In this document: piece after piece, positions 1 through 8,176 of the stretch
How the letters are laid out: each line of letters starts with the position of its first letter
Position numbering within the stretch: the first letter of the stretch is position 1
Assembly: GCF_017815135.1 (NCBI RefSeq)
Contig: NZ_JAGJCF010000006.1
Location: 124,001 to 188,000 of the forward strand
Direction: 5' to 3'
From: Jiella mangrovi
GTDB taxonomy: Bacteria > Pseudomonadota > Alphaproteobacteria > Rhizobiales > Rhizobiaceae
Length of the DNA: 64,000 nucleotides
The notes under the pieces: generated by a model
What the model was told of the DNA's origin: nothing
Database searches by the model: none
What the model saw: the letters and a program-made list of their open reading frames with translations, nothing else
Position numbers and translations under genes: made by a program

Positions 1-66
1 GTCTTGGACAATCCGCAGGCCGAGCGCACGCAGGCTTTCCTCGGCCGGTTCAACGCGCGGGCCTGA
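1..66 (+). CDS. Amino-acid ABC transporter ATP-binding protein, C-terminal end (partial)
   Basis: The window opens inside an open frame whose last 21 residues contain ERTQAFLGRF followed by a stop. A P-x-x-ERT-x-x-FL-x-x-F tail is typical of the extreme C-terminus of polar amino-acid ABC ATPases (GlnQ/HisP type). The rest of the gene lies upstream of the window. The aminotransferase that follows within about 100 bp would fit uptake and transamination of one amino acid. Identification rests on a very short tail. Confidence 0.6.
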   Translation, partial: VLDNPQAERTQAFLGRFNARA

Positions 67-159
67 CCGCAAGCTTCCGGCGAAAAGGCGGGTCCGTTTT
101 AAGCGTCGATGCTCGCCGCCGCGCCGGCTCGACCTCTCGATCGTTTGGGAATGACCACT

Positions 160-1299
160 ATGAACCCTGCCGCCGCGCGTATCGAAGAGATCCGCACCAA
201 CTCGCTGCGCGGAAGCGCGCTTTCCGCCGATGGCGGGTCCGCCATCTCGCTGGCGATCGGCGAGCCGAGTTTCGCCACGCCCGAATGCGTCGTCGAGGCC
301 CAGGCGCAAGCGCTGGCTGAGGGCATGACGCATTATGCGGTCCAGACCGGCGCTCCCGATCTGGTAAAGGCGATTCTCGCCCACGCCGTCCCGCCTTCGA
401 GCCCGTTATGCGACACGAGGAACGTTCTCGTCACGCATGGGGGCACGGCGGGGCTGTCGTCCACCATCCTCGGGCTGATCGATCCGGGCGACGTCGTCCT
501 CATCGAGAACCCCACTTATTCCCTCTACGCCGACGCCATCAGGCTGGCGGGCGGAACCATCAGGGGATTCGGCCGGCGTCCCGATGGCGGCCTCGATCTC
601 GGCGAGATCCGGAAACTGGCCGTCTCGGCGAAGATGATCATCCTGTGTCAGCCATCCAATCCCATGGGGACGGTGGTCGGGGCCGAGGAATGGCAAGAGC
701 TCAGCGAGATCGCCGGGGCCTGCGACCTCCTGGTGCTCAGCGACGAGGCCTATGACGGCATCGTCTTCGACGGCTGCGAGTTCGTCTCCGCCCTGGCGGT
801 GCCGGGTCTGGCGGACCGGCTGATCGTCAGCCGCACCTTTTCCAAGAAATACGCCATGACGGGCTGGCGCGTCGGCTATCTCGTCGGGACCGCAGAGCTC
901 GTCGCGGCCGCCTCGACCGCGCACAGAACCTTCAACGGCGCCGTCAACACCGCCAATCAGTATGCCGCGATCGCGGCGCTCGAACGGGCGGCCGGTGAGG
1001 CCGAGGCGATGCGGCGCGAATTCCAGGAGCGCCGCGCGCTGATGGTTTCCTGCCTGCGCGACAAGGGCCCGGTCGATTTCTCCGTCCCGTCGGGCGCGTT
1101 CTATCTCTGGGTGAAATATCCAGAGCACTTCGGGCCATCCCAGACAGTCGCCGCAAAATGCCTGGCGAGCGGGGTGCGCGTGCGCCCGGGAAGCGAGTTT
1201 GGCACAGGGGGGACATACCGGCTTCGCCTGTCCTTCGCGCCTGATCGCGAAAGCATCGTTGAAGGCTGTCGCCGTTTCCTGTCGGTCTTCGAGACCTGA
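160..1299 (+). CDS. Pyridoxal-phosphate aminotransferase, class I/II
   Basis: A fold-type I aminotransferase of 379 residues. Visible family signs are the N-terminal GEPSFATPE stretch, HYAVQTGAPDL, the CQPSNPMGT motif, the LSDEAYDGIVF cofactor-binding segment and the SKK lysine (about residues 228-230) followed by YAMTGWRVGY. It probably moves an amino group between an imported amino acid and a 2-oxoacid; the substrate cannot be read from the sequence. In-frame ATGs exist at 109, 151 and 160. A TGGGA sits about 9 bases before 160 but is too close to 151, so 160 is preferred. The gene follows the tail of an amino-acid ABC ATPase gene, probably in the same operon. Confidence 0.85.
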   Translation: MNPAAARIEEIRTNSLRGSALSADGGSAISLAIGEPSFATPECVVEAQAQALAEGMTHYAVQTGAPDLVKAILAHAVPPSSPLCDTRNVLVTHGGTAGLSSTILGLIDPGDVVLIENPTYSLYADAIRLAGGTIRGFGRRPDGGLDLGEIRKLAVSAKMIILCQPSNPMGTVVGAEEWQELSEIAGACDLLVLSDEAYDGIVFDGCEFVSALAVPGLADRLIVSRTFSKKYAMTGWRVGYLVGTAELVAAASTAHRTFNGAVNTANQYAAIAALERAAGEAEAMRREFQERRALMVSCLRDKGPVDFSVPSGAFYLWVKYPEHFGPSQTVAAKCLASGVRVRPGSEFGTGGTYRLRLSFAPDRESIVEGCRRFLSVFET

Positions 1300-1368
1300 G
1301 GAGTATCTGAGCGCCCGGGCAGGCCTGCGCAGGCGCGCGTCAAACAGGATTCGACCGGCACCCTGATC

Positions 1369-1422
1369 TACACCATCGGCCCGAAGATGGGAATCGATCT
1401 TCTCGAAAGCACGATGCATAGA
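1369..1422. repeat. Dispersed palindrome, family B (GCATCGGCC...AATCGAT core)
   Basis: The segment reads CTACACCATCGGCCCGAAG, then a core containing AATCGATCTTC and an AAGCACGATGCATAGAG tail. GAAGAT and ATCTTC can pair around the core. The same CTACAGCATCGG + AATCGAAATCGAT arrangement recurs at 59910-59979 and, reversed, near 53215-53258. The layout resembles palindromic repeats common between rhizobial genes. Confidence 0.55.
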
Positions 1423-1536
1423 GCCAGCCACTTGGAGCGTTCTTTCGGCGTCCAATCGTCGTGCACGACAGTCTAGTCGAACGGCGCATATCGAGGGCCT
1501 GGCACTCCGAGATCTGACGTCCGCTCTTATCGCGCT

Positions 1537-1634
1537 CGTCATGCTCGGGCCCCGTCCCGAGCATCCAGTCCTCCAGTTAAGCTTTTGTTTTGTCGAAGTT
1601 TCTGGATTCTCGGGACGGGGCCCGAGAATGACGA
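1537..1634. repeat. Dispersed palindromic element, family A, copy 1
   Basis: The left end is CGTCATGCTCGGGCCCCGTC (continuing CCGAGCATCCAG) and the right end is the reverse complement type, TCTGGATTCTCGGGACGGGG then CCCGAGAATGACG. Each end is itself palindromic (CTCGGG...CCCGAG). Other copies lie at 38162-38299, 40934-41068 and 41263-41395, with a diverged relative at 27535-27683. The terminal inverted repeats and intergenic positions suggest a small non-coding mobile unit. This copy is the shortest. Confidence 0.8.
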
Positions 1635-1725
1635 AGCGTCGAATGCTGCGTCTTCTCGATCACGCCGTGCCCCCCCTCAAGCACATCGTGTCGCGCACCA
1701 TGGCGTCCTATAGGACGCGGGGGCG

Positions 1726-2637
1726 CTAAGGCAGACCCGTCTGCAGAACGAGGCGTGAGAAATCGCAGCACTCGCGGCACAGCCGAGCGACCTCGCCGTG
1801 GAAGTCGACGGGTTGGGCAGGCTGGTACATGGCGATGTAGTTTGTGGTCGGAAGACGGGGCGACGTCCTGGCGACGTGCAACACCTTCTGACGAACGAGA
1901 TGCGACAGACATTTCCCGGGCAGGTAGCTGAGGCCGAGACCGGATACCGTCAGGCCGATCTGGGCCACCAGATTGCTGCAGACGACGACTTTCGGCGGCT
2001 CCACGCCATTGGCGCGGAACCATTGGCTGTAGGCGTTGCCGATGCCGGAATCCTTGCCTTGCGCGATCAGGGTCTGCTCGGCGATCTCCGCCAGCGTGAA
2101 GCTGCGCTTGGCCGGCATGAATCCCGTGGCGAACATCCAGACGTTCTCGACCTTGCCGACGGGCACTTGCTCGAAGCGCGGATTGTCGAGCCCCGCCGGG
2201 ACGACGATCAGATCGATCGCGCCATCGACGAGTTGCTGGTGCAGCGCGTGGCTGAGGCCGACGACCGGTTCGATCTCCAACTGGGGAAACTGGCTCCTCA
2301 GCTTTGCAACGAGATTCGGAAGCCAGGTCAGCGCGGTCAGCTCGGTGACACCGAGCCGCAATCTGTGAAACATCACCTCCTGGGTGTTCATCTGGGTCAG
2401 AAGCGTGTTGCGCGCATCGAGCAGCTGGCGCGCCGAACGCAGGATTTCCTCGCCCTTGGCGGTCAGGGTCGCCGAACGCCGGCTGCGGTCGAAGATCTCG
2501 ATGCCGAAGCGCGCCTCGAGCTCCTGGATCCGCTTCGAGACGGCAGACTGCGTCGTGCAGAGACGCGCGGCGGCCGCGTCGAAACTGCCGAGTTTGGCGA
2601 TCCAGTAAACCGCCTCGATCTGCTTTATCGTCACCAT
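1726..2637 (-). CDS. LysR-family transcriptional regulator
   Basis: About 303 residues. An N-terminal winged helix-turn-helix carries the hallmark FDAAAARLCTTQSAVSKRIQ, followed by LEARFGIEIFDR and a LysR-type effector domain to the C-terminus. Members are dimeric or tetrameric DNA-binding proteins that respond to small molecules. The ATG giving MVTIKQIEAVYWIAK matches the usual family N-terminus; an upstream in-frame GTG at 2673 would add 12 residues. The gene converges on the aminotransferase, so its target is not evident from orientation; the amino-acid uptake and aminotransferase genes are candidates. Confidence 0.9.
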   Translation of the reverse strand: MVTIKQIEAVYWIAKLGSFDAAAARLCTTQSAVSKRIQELEARFGIEIFDRSRRSATLTAKGEEILRSARQLLDARNTLLTQMNTQEVMFHRLRLGVTELTALTWLPNLVAKLRSQFPQLEIEPVVGLSHALHQQLVDGAIDLIVVPAGLDNPRFEQVPVGKVENVWMFATGFMPAKRSFTLAEIAEQTLIAQGKDSGIGNAYSQWFRANGVEPPKVVVCSNLVAQIGLTVSGLGLSYLPGKCLSHLVRQKVLHVARTSPRLPTTNYIAMYQPAQPVDFHGEVARLCRECCDFSRLVLQTGLP

Positions 2638-2804
2638 GCGGGCCGCGGCCCTTTTCCATTCGAAGCGTTTCACGAAGCTGGAACCGCATCGGGCTTTGCG
2701 GATACGGCTCAGCGCCAGTCCTACGCGGCGATCGGCACGGCCTCAAGCCGGGCTTTACGGGGGCTCTCGCGTCGCAGTGGGCGGGATCGTGCCGATGGGC
2801 GCGA

Positions 2805-5800
2805 TCAGTAGGATCTGTAGGCCGAGATGATCGCGGTGATCTGCAGCGTGTCGAGCGACTGGCTCTGGGTCGGTGTGATCGCCTGCAGGTGCTCGGGGCT
2901 GAGAGCCATGATGCTGCTCGGCGACAGGCCGGTGATCGCGGTGGTGCTGATCGCCGCGATGTCCGCCGCCGAGAAGACCGAGATCTGGCTGCTGCTGAGC
3001 GCCGCGATCTGTGCCGCGCCGAGGCTCGCGACCTGGATGGAGGTCAGGGCTTCCGTCTGTTCGGCGGTCATGGCCGTGATCATGTCCGGCGTCAGCCCGG
3101 CGATGGCGCTCGGGCTGATCGAGGCGATCTGCTCGGGCGAGAATCCCGTGATCTTGTCGGTGCTGAACGTCGCCACCTGGATGGCGTTGAGCGCGCCGAT
3201 CTGCGTGGCGGTCATGCCCTTGATCTGCGGCGTGTCGAGCGCCCTCAGCTGATAATAGGAAAAGGCCCCGATCTGCGCGTTGGTCAGGGCAGCGATCTGA
3301 TCGCCGCCGAGCGCCGAGATCTGGTCGGCGGACAGCCCGGCGATCGCCGTCGACTTGATCGCCGCGATCTGGGCGGTGGAGAAGGCGGCGAGGTCGGCGG
3401 CCGAAAGCGCGGTGATCTGGCTGGAACCGAGCGCCCCGATCTGCGCCGAAGAGAAGCTGCTGACCTGCGCCAGGCTCAGGGCCTCGATCTGGGCCGGCAT
3501 GAGGCCCGCGACCGCCTTCGGCGTCAGGGCTGCGACCTGCGTCGTGGTGAGCGCGCCGATCCCGTCGGTTGAGAGCGCGGCCGCTTGGCCGGCGGTGAGG
3601 GCGGCGATCTGCGTCGTCGTCAGGATCTCCACCTGCGAGGGCGAAAGGGCGGCGACCTGGTCGGCCGTCAGCCCGGCGATCTGTGCCGGTTGAAGGGCGG
3701 AGACCTGATCGAGGCTGAGGCTGGCGATCTTTTCGGCGGGCAGGCCGGCAATCGCCGTGCCGGTAAGCGAGGCGATGCTGCTGGACGACAGTGCGGCGAG
3801 GGCGGAGCTGCCGAAGGCTGCGACCTGCGTCGAGCTGAGAGCGGCGATCTGGGTCGTCGTCAGCCTGGCGATCTGTTCGTCGCCGAGGGACGAGATCTGC
3901 GCTGCGGTCAGGCCGGCGATCGCCTTGTTACCGATCGCGGCAAACTGATCCGGCGTGAATGCATTGAGCGTGTCGGCCGAAAGACCGGACACCTGGCCGG
4001 CCCCGAGGGCCCCGATCTGCGTCGTCGACAGGGCGCTCGTCTGCGTCTGGGACAAGGCATTGAGCTGGCCCGTGGTCAAGGCTGCGATCTGGCCGTTCGT
4101 CAGGGCCGCGATCTGATCGGCGCCGAAGGTGGCGAGATTCGCGGTGGTCAGGCCGGAGATTGAGCCGGGGCTCAGCGCGGCGATATCGGCGGCCGAAAAA
4201 CTCGCCGCCGCGTCGAGGCTGACGGCCTGAAGCTGGGTCGCCGTCAATGCCGCGAGTTGCCTCGTCGTGAGATCGTGAATCCGGTCGGCGGTGAGGCCTG
4301 CGATCTGGTCTGCGGTCAATCCGGCAATGGCCTTGACGCTGATTGCGGCCAGCTGATCGCCCGACAAGGCCGTCAGCTGGTCGCTCGACAGCACGGCCAC
4401 CTGCGTCGCGGTGAGGGCCGCGATCTGGTTAGTCGAAAAGGCGCCCGTCTGGGTCGGGGTCAGCGCGGCGACCTGCGCCGGCTTCATCGCGGCGATCTGG
4501 CTTGCGGAAAAGGCTGACGTCTGCTCGACGGCGAGACCGGCAATGGCGTCCGCCGAAAGGCTCGACACCGGGCCGGTCCCGATCGCGGCGATGTCGGCGG
4601 GCGAAAAGGTCGCCAGATCCGCCGGGCTGAGCGCCGCGACTTGCGCCGCCGTCAGCGCGGCCACCTGCGCCGGGGTGAGCGCCTCGGCCTGCAGCGCGGT
4701 GAGGCCCGCGACATGTGACGCCGTCAGGCCGGACACGGCCTTGGCGTTGAGGGCGGCGACCTGCTCCACCGACAAAGCGGCGATGGAGACGTCCGGCATC
4801 GCGGAAAGCTGCGCCGCCGTCAGGCCGCGGATCTGCGGGAGCGACAGGCTCTGGATCTGCGAGGGCGTCAGGGCGGCCGCCTGCGCGGGCTTCAGCCCGG
4901 CGATCTGGGCCGGCGAAAGCGCGGCGATCTGGCTCTCGTCGAAGCCGGCGATCTTGTCGCCGGAGATGGTCGCAAGGGCGCTGACCGTCAATGCCCCGAC
5001 GCCCTCCGGCGAGAGCGCCGCCAGCTGGTCGGCGCTCAGCGCCGCCACCTGCCGGGACGTGAGCGCCGCGGCCTGCGCCGGCAGCAAGGCTTCGATCTGC
5101 GGCTGCGAGAGGGCGGCGGTCTGGGTTTCGGTCAGGCCCGCGACCGCCTTGGGCGTGAACGCCGCCATCTGCTCGGGCGTGAGCGCGGCGAGACTGTCGG
5201 CCGCAAGGGCGGCGAGTTGCGGCCCCGAGAAGGCGCGGATCTGCGGCGTCGTCAGCGCTTCGGCCTCAGCCGGCGTGACGGCGGCGATCTGTGCCGGCTT
5301 CAGCGCGGCGATCTGGCTGGCGGTGAGGCCGGCGAACTGGTCGAGGCTGAGAGCCGCGACATTGTCGGCGGACAGTCCGGAAATGGCGGCCGGACTGATC
5401 GCCGCGATGTCCGCCCGGGAGAAGCGCTCCATGGCGGTGGAAGTGATGGCGGCGAGCTGCCGGGCGGTGAGGCTGGTGACCTGCGACGGGGTGAAGGTCT
5501 CGGCCTGCGCCGGCGTCAGGGCCGCGACCTGCGCTGCGGTCAGCCCGGCGACGGCGCTCGGTTTCAGCGCCGTGATCTGTTCGGCGGACAATTCGCCGAG
5601 GGCCGGAAGGGAGAGGGCGCCCACCTGCGCGGCCGTCATGGCGCCGATCTGCTGCACCGACAGGCTATCGACCTGTGGCGCGGTGAGAGCGCCGATCTGG
5701 GCGGGCTTCAACGCGACCACCTGCGCCGTCTTCAGAGCAGACACCTGCTCGAGGCTGAGCGCGGCGATATTCTGCGTCGAAAGCCCGGCGATCGCATTGG

Positions 5801-7049
5801 CGCCGATTGCGGCGAGTTTGGCTGGCGAGAAGCTTGTGACGTGCTCGCTCGTCAGGTTCGCGACCTGGGTCAGGCTGAGGCTTGCGACCTGCGACGTGCT
5901 CAGCGATTCGCTCTGGGCTGCGGTCATTCCTGCGATCTGGACGGTGGTGAGACCGGGCATGGCCTTGGGATTGATCGCGGCCACCTGCGCCGGGGAGAGG
6001 CTGGCGAGGCCCTCGGTGCCAAGGGCTGCCACGTGGACGGCGGACAATGCGCCGATTTGCGCGATCGACAGCGTCTCGATCTGCGCGGACGAGAGCGCCT
6101 TGATCTGGCTCGCCTTCAGGGCGGCAACCTGGCCGGTCGTCATCGCACCGAGTTGATCCGCCGTCAGCGCCGACATCGCGCTGGCCGACAGGCCGGCGAT
6201 CGACCTTGGGCTGATCGCCGCGAAATCGGCGGTTGAAAACTGCGCGATCTGGTCGGCGCCGAAGGCTGCGACCTGTCTCGACGACATGGCGGCGATCTGC
6301 TGGGGAGAAAGAGCCTCCACATGCTCGGCGCTCATTCCCGCGATCTGCGCGCTGGTGATCCCGGTGACGGCGCGCGCACTGATCGCGGCGATCTGGGAGG
6401 TGGAGAGCGCGGCAAAGCTTTCCGGCGAAAGCGCGCCGATCTGGCTCGGCCCGAAGGCGCCCATCTGGGCCGGACTGAGCAGCTGGACCTGCGTGTCGGT
6501 CAGGGCCTTGGCCTGGCCGGCGCTCAATGCCGCGATCTGGGTCGTCGTCAGAGCCGAAACCTGGTCGCCGGAGAGCGAGGCGATCTTCTCAGCCGACAGG
6601 CCGTACAGTCCGACGACGCTGATCGCGGCGATATCCGCGGTCGAGAAGGTTGCAAGGTCGGCAATGCTGAGGGCTGCAATCTGCGTACGCCCGAGACTGC
6701 CGATCTGCGCGGGTGTCAGGGCCTCCGCCTGATCGGTGGTGAGACCCGCGATCTGAGACCCCGTGAGCGCCGCGACCTGCGATTTTCCAAGGCTTGCGAT
6801 CTTGTCGGTTCCAAGCGCCGCAATCTGGTCCGACGTGAGGCCGCGGATGGCTTTCGCGGAAATCGCCGAAACCTGGGCTTCGGACAGCTGGGCGATGGCA
6901 TCGACCGAAACGGCCGCAATCTGCGCGGCGTTCAACGCCCCGACCTCGACGGGGCTGAGCGCGGTCAGCTCCTCGACGCTCCAGCTGGAGACGGTTTTGG
7001 CCGGGGTGGTCTTGATCTGGAGAAGGGTCTGCGAGGAGATCGTCGTCAT
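2805..7049 (-). CDS. Giant octapeptide-repeat protein with 17-octad super-repeat
   Basis: A 1414-residue protein of unknown function. After a 20-residue leader it consists of 174 consecutive octapeptides (residues 21-1412) plus a two-residue tail, with no break in register. The consensus is x-A-L-[ST]-x-x-Q-[IV]. Octads of the form AAIS-x-x-AI followed by [AS]GL[ST] recur with alternating spacing of 10 and 7 octads, giving a 136-residue (408-bp) super-repeat. One anchor class begins at residues 141, 277, 413, 549, 685, 821, 957, 1093, 1229 and 1365. I see no cysteine, one tryptophan (residue 23), no signal peptide and no membrane segment. S/T-x-x-Q resembles a helix N-cap box, so a solenoid of short helices is possible; a beta-solenoid cannot be excluded. 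No strong ribosome-binding site precedes the ATG. Similar Ala/Leu/Thr/Gln repeats occur in poorly characterised large alphaproteobacterial proteins; no function can be assigned. Confidence 0.85.
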   Translation of the reverse strand: MTTISSQTLLQIKTTPAKTVSSWSVEELTALSPVEVGALNAAQIAAVSVDAIAQLSEAQVSAISAKAIRGLTSDQIAALGTDKIASLGKSQVAALTGSQIAGLTTDQAEALTPAQIGSLGRTQIAALSIADLATFSTADIAAISVVGLYGLSAEKIASLSGDQVSALTTTQIAALSAGQAKALTDTQVQLLSPAQMGAFGPSQIGALSPESFAALSTSQIAAISARAVTGITSAQIAGMSAEHVEALSPQQIAAMSSRQVAAFGADQIAQFSTADFAAISPRSIAGLSASAMSALTADQLGAMTTGQVAALKASQIKALSSAQIETLSIAQIGALSAVHVAALGTEGLASLSPAQVAAINPKAMPGLTTVQIAGMTAAQSESLSTSQVASLSLTQVANLTSEHVTSFSPAKLAAIGANAIAGLSTQNIAALSLEQVSALKTAQVVALKPAQIGALTAPQVDSLSVQQIGAMTAAQVGALSLPALGELSAEQITALKPSAVAGLTAAQVAALTPAQAETFTPSQVTSLTARQLAAITSTAMERFSRADIAAISPAAISGLSADNVAALSLDQFAGLTASQIAALKPAQIAAVTPAEAEALTTPQIRAFSGPQLAALAADSLAALTPEQMAAFTPKAVAGLTETQTAALSQPQIEALLPAQAAALTSRQVAALSADQLAALSPEGVGALTVSALATISGDKIAGFDESQIAALSPAQIAGLKPAQAAALTPSQIQSLSLPQIRGLTAAQLSAMPDVSIAALSVEQVAALNAKAVSGLTASHVAGLTALQAEALTPAQVAALTAAQVAALSPADLATFSPADIAAIGTGPVSSLSADAIAGLAVEQTSAFSASQIAAMKPAQVAALTPTQTGAFSTNQIAALTATQVAVLSSDQLTALSGDQLAAISVKAIAGLTADQIAGLTADRIHDLTTRQLAALTATQLQAVSLDAAASFSAADIAALSPGSISGLTTANLATFGADQIAALTNGQIAALTTGQLNALSQTQTSALSTTQIGALGAGQVSGLSADTLNAFTPDQFAAIGNKAIAGLTAAQISSLGDEQIARLTTTQIAALSSTQVAAFGSSALAALSSSSIASLTGTAIAGLPAEKIASLSLDQVSALQPAQIAGLTADQVAALSPSQVEILTTTQIAALTAGQAAALSTDGIGALTTTQVAALTPKAVAGLMPAQIEALSLAQVSSFSSAQIGALGSSQITALSAADLAAFSTAQIAAIKSTAIAGLSADQISALGGDQIAALTNAQIGAFSYYQLRALDTPQIKGMTATQIGALNAIQVATFSTDKITGFSPEQIASISPSAIAGLTPDMITAMTAEQTEALTSIQVASLGAAQIAALSSSQISVFSAADIAAISTTAITGLSPSSIMALSPEHLQAITPTQSQSLDTLQITAIISAYRSY

Positions 7050-7406
7050 GGTCGCGGATGTCCGGGGATTGCTGGAAACGCATCGATGATCAGCGGCGGC
7101 GCCCGGAACATTTCACAACGTTCCCAATCGCTTTTGCCATTCATCTGCGAGCCCGCGGCACGATCGTTTCCGATCAACCCTCCGCTCTCTTCGCATCGTC
7201 CGATGATCCTCCTGCAGGCTTGTCCAGGGCTGTCGAGAACGCGTGGCCTTGCCTAAGGGGCAGCAGAGAGACTTGCGCAGGGTCAGCCCGGCGTCGATCG
7301 CGCCGCGCTGGCTGACAAGGTGGGGCGCTGCGTCATCGACGCAGAACGCGGCGAGAATCTTCACCTTGGCGGGGCAGGCCGGCTGGCGCGGGCGAAGGGG
7401 CTCGGC
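7050..7406. other. Intergenic region upstream of the octad-repeat gene
   Basis: This is the gap between the start of the octad-repeat gene and the end of the GntR gene, both read leftward. It must hold the promoter of the repeat gene, but I cannot point to convincing -35/-10 elements. No open frame here has recognisable protein features, and I see no terminator with a T-run. Confidence 0.4.
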
Positions 7407-8078
7407 CTATTCGCCGGCGCCGTGGCGGGTCAGGGCGTCGAGCTTGTGCATGAGGTGCTCGCGCATCAATTCGCCGAGGCGCTTGCCGTCGCGCGCCTCG
7501 AGGGCGGACTGGATCGCCTCGTGTTCCAGCGTTGCGGCCAGCCATCGCTCGGGCGAGAGGTTGGCCTGATAGCGCGCCCTGAAGACGCGCTGGGCCAGCG
7601 TCGCGTGCTGGCGCGACAGCGTCGGATTGCCCGCAGCGGCGAGAATGCCGGCATGGATCTTCTGGTTGATCTCGAAATAGGTCGGCCTGTCGCCGTCGTC
7701 ATAGGCCGCGCGCAGAGTCTGACAAAGACGACCGAGACTTGCGATCTCCGCCTTCGATGCGTGAGCGCAGGCGAGCTCCCCGGCCGCCCCTTCGAGCGCG
7801 GCGATGACGGGAAAGAGTTCGCCGAGCTCGTTGGCGGTCTGGCGTGCGACGATCGCGCCGCGATTTTGCACGAGCTCGACGAACCCCTCATGGGCGAGGA
7901 TCTTCACCGCTTCGCGAACCGGCGTGCGCGACACCCCGAAGCGCTCCGTCAGGGCCCGTTCCGGCACCTTCTCACCGGACTTCAATTCGCCTTCCATGAT
8001 CATCTGCCGGAGGCGCTGGCTGATTTCCAGCGACAGGGCCGGGCGAACGAGGGCTTCTTCGAGATCCACGAGACTCAT
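7407..8078 (-). CDS. GntR-family (FadR/FCD) transcriptional regulator
   Basis: A 223-residue regulator. The N-terminal GntR winged helix contains GEKVPERALTERFGVSRTPV and REAVKILAHEGFVEL; the C-terminal all-helical FCD effector domain has the ALEGAAGELA region, FEINQKIHAGILAAAGN and HEAIQSALEARDG, including histidines that in this family bind a metal or carboxylate ligand. Two adjacent ATGs exist (8081 and 8078); AGGA lies 7 bases before the second, which is preferred. The gene lies about 100 bp after the FAD/Fe-S dehydrogenase on the same strand, so it probably belongs to that operon and controls the 2-hydroxyacid/TRAP island. Confidence 0.92.
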   Translation of the reverse strand: MSLVDLEEALVRPALSLEISQRLRQMIMEGELKSGEKVPERALTERFGVSRTPVREAVKILAHEGFVELVQNRGAIVARQTANELGELFPVIAALEGAAGELACAHASKAEIASLGRLCQTLRAAYDDGDRPTYFEINQKIHAGILAAAGNPTLSRQHATLAQRVFRARYQANLSPERWLAATLEHEAIQSALEARDGKRLGELMREHLMHKLDALTRHGAGE

Positions 8079-8176
8079 CATCTGATCCTGGCATTTCGCA
8101 TCCTGGAGGCTGCGAAGTCGGCAACGGCTTGAGGGGATGGCCGACCCGGCGCTTTTCGCATGCGCCGGTTCCATCC

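Larger units (their letters stand above)
1300..1725. other. Intergenic region with two palindromic repeats
   Basis: This is the gap between the aminotransferase and the convergent LysR gene. I see no credible gene here. It holds one copy of each of two dispersed palindromic repeat families, at about 1369-1422 and 1537-1634, listed separately. Either may act as a bidirectional transcription stop between the two converging genes, but neither is followed by a clear T-run. Confidence 0.6.

Noticed and set aside
1537-1634. Simple terminator between the converging aminotransferase and LysR genes
   Set aside because: The same element recurs inside the urt operon, where full termination would silence urtC or urtE. 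It is better described as a dispersed repeat, although some attenuation is possible.
4411-6156. Long rightward frame (581 codons) opposite the octad-repeat gene, and others nearby
   Set aside because: It is a mirror of the repetitive gene: the 24-bp period keeps the complementary frames open. Its product is a low-complexity Ala/Cys/Ser string without any domain or ribosome-binding site.
2805-7049. CRISPR-like or tandem-DNA array (24-bp periodicity)
   Set aside because: The period is codon-phased and the units differ strongly at the DNA level. There are no constant repeats with unique spacers; the constancy is in the protein.
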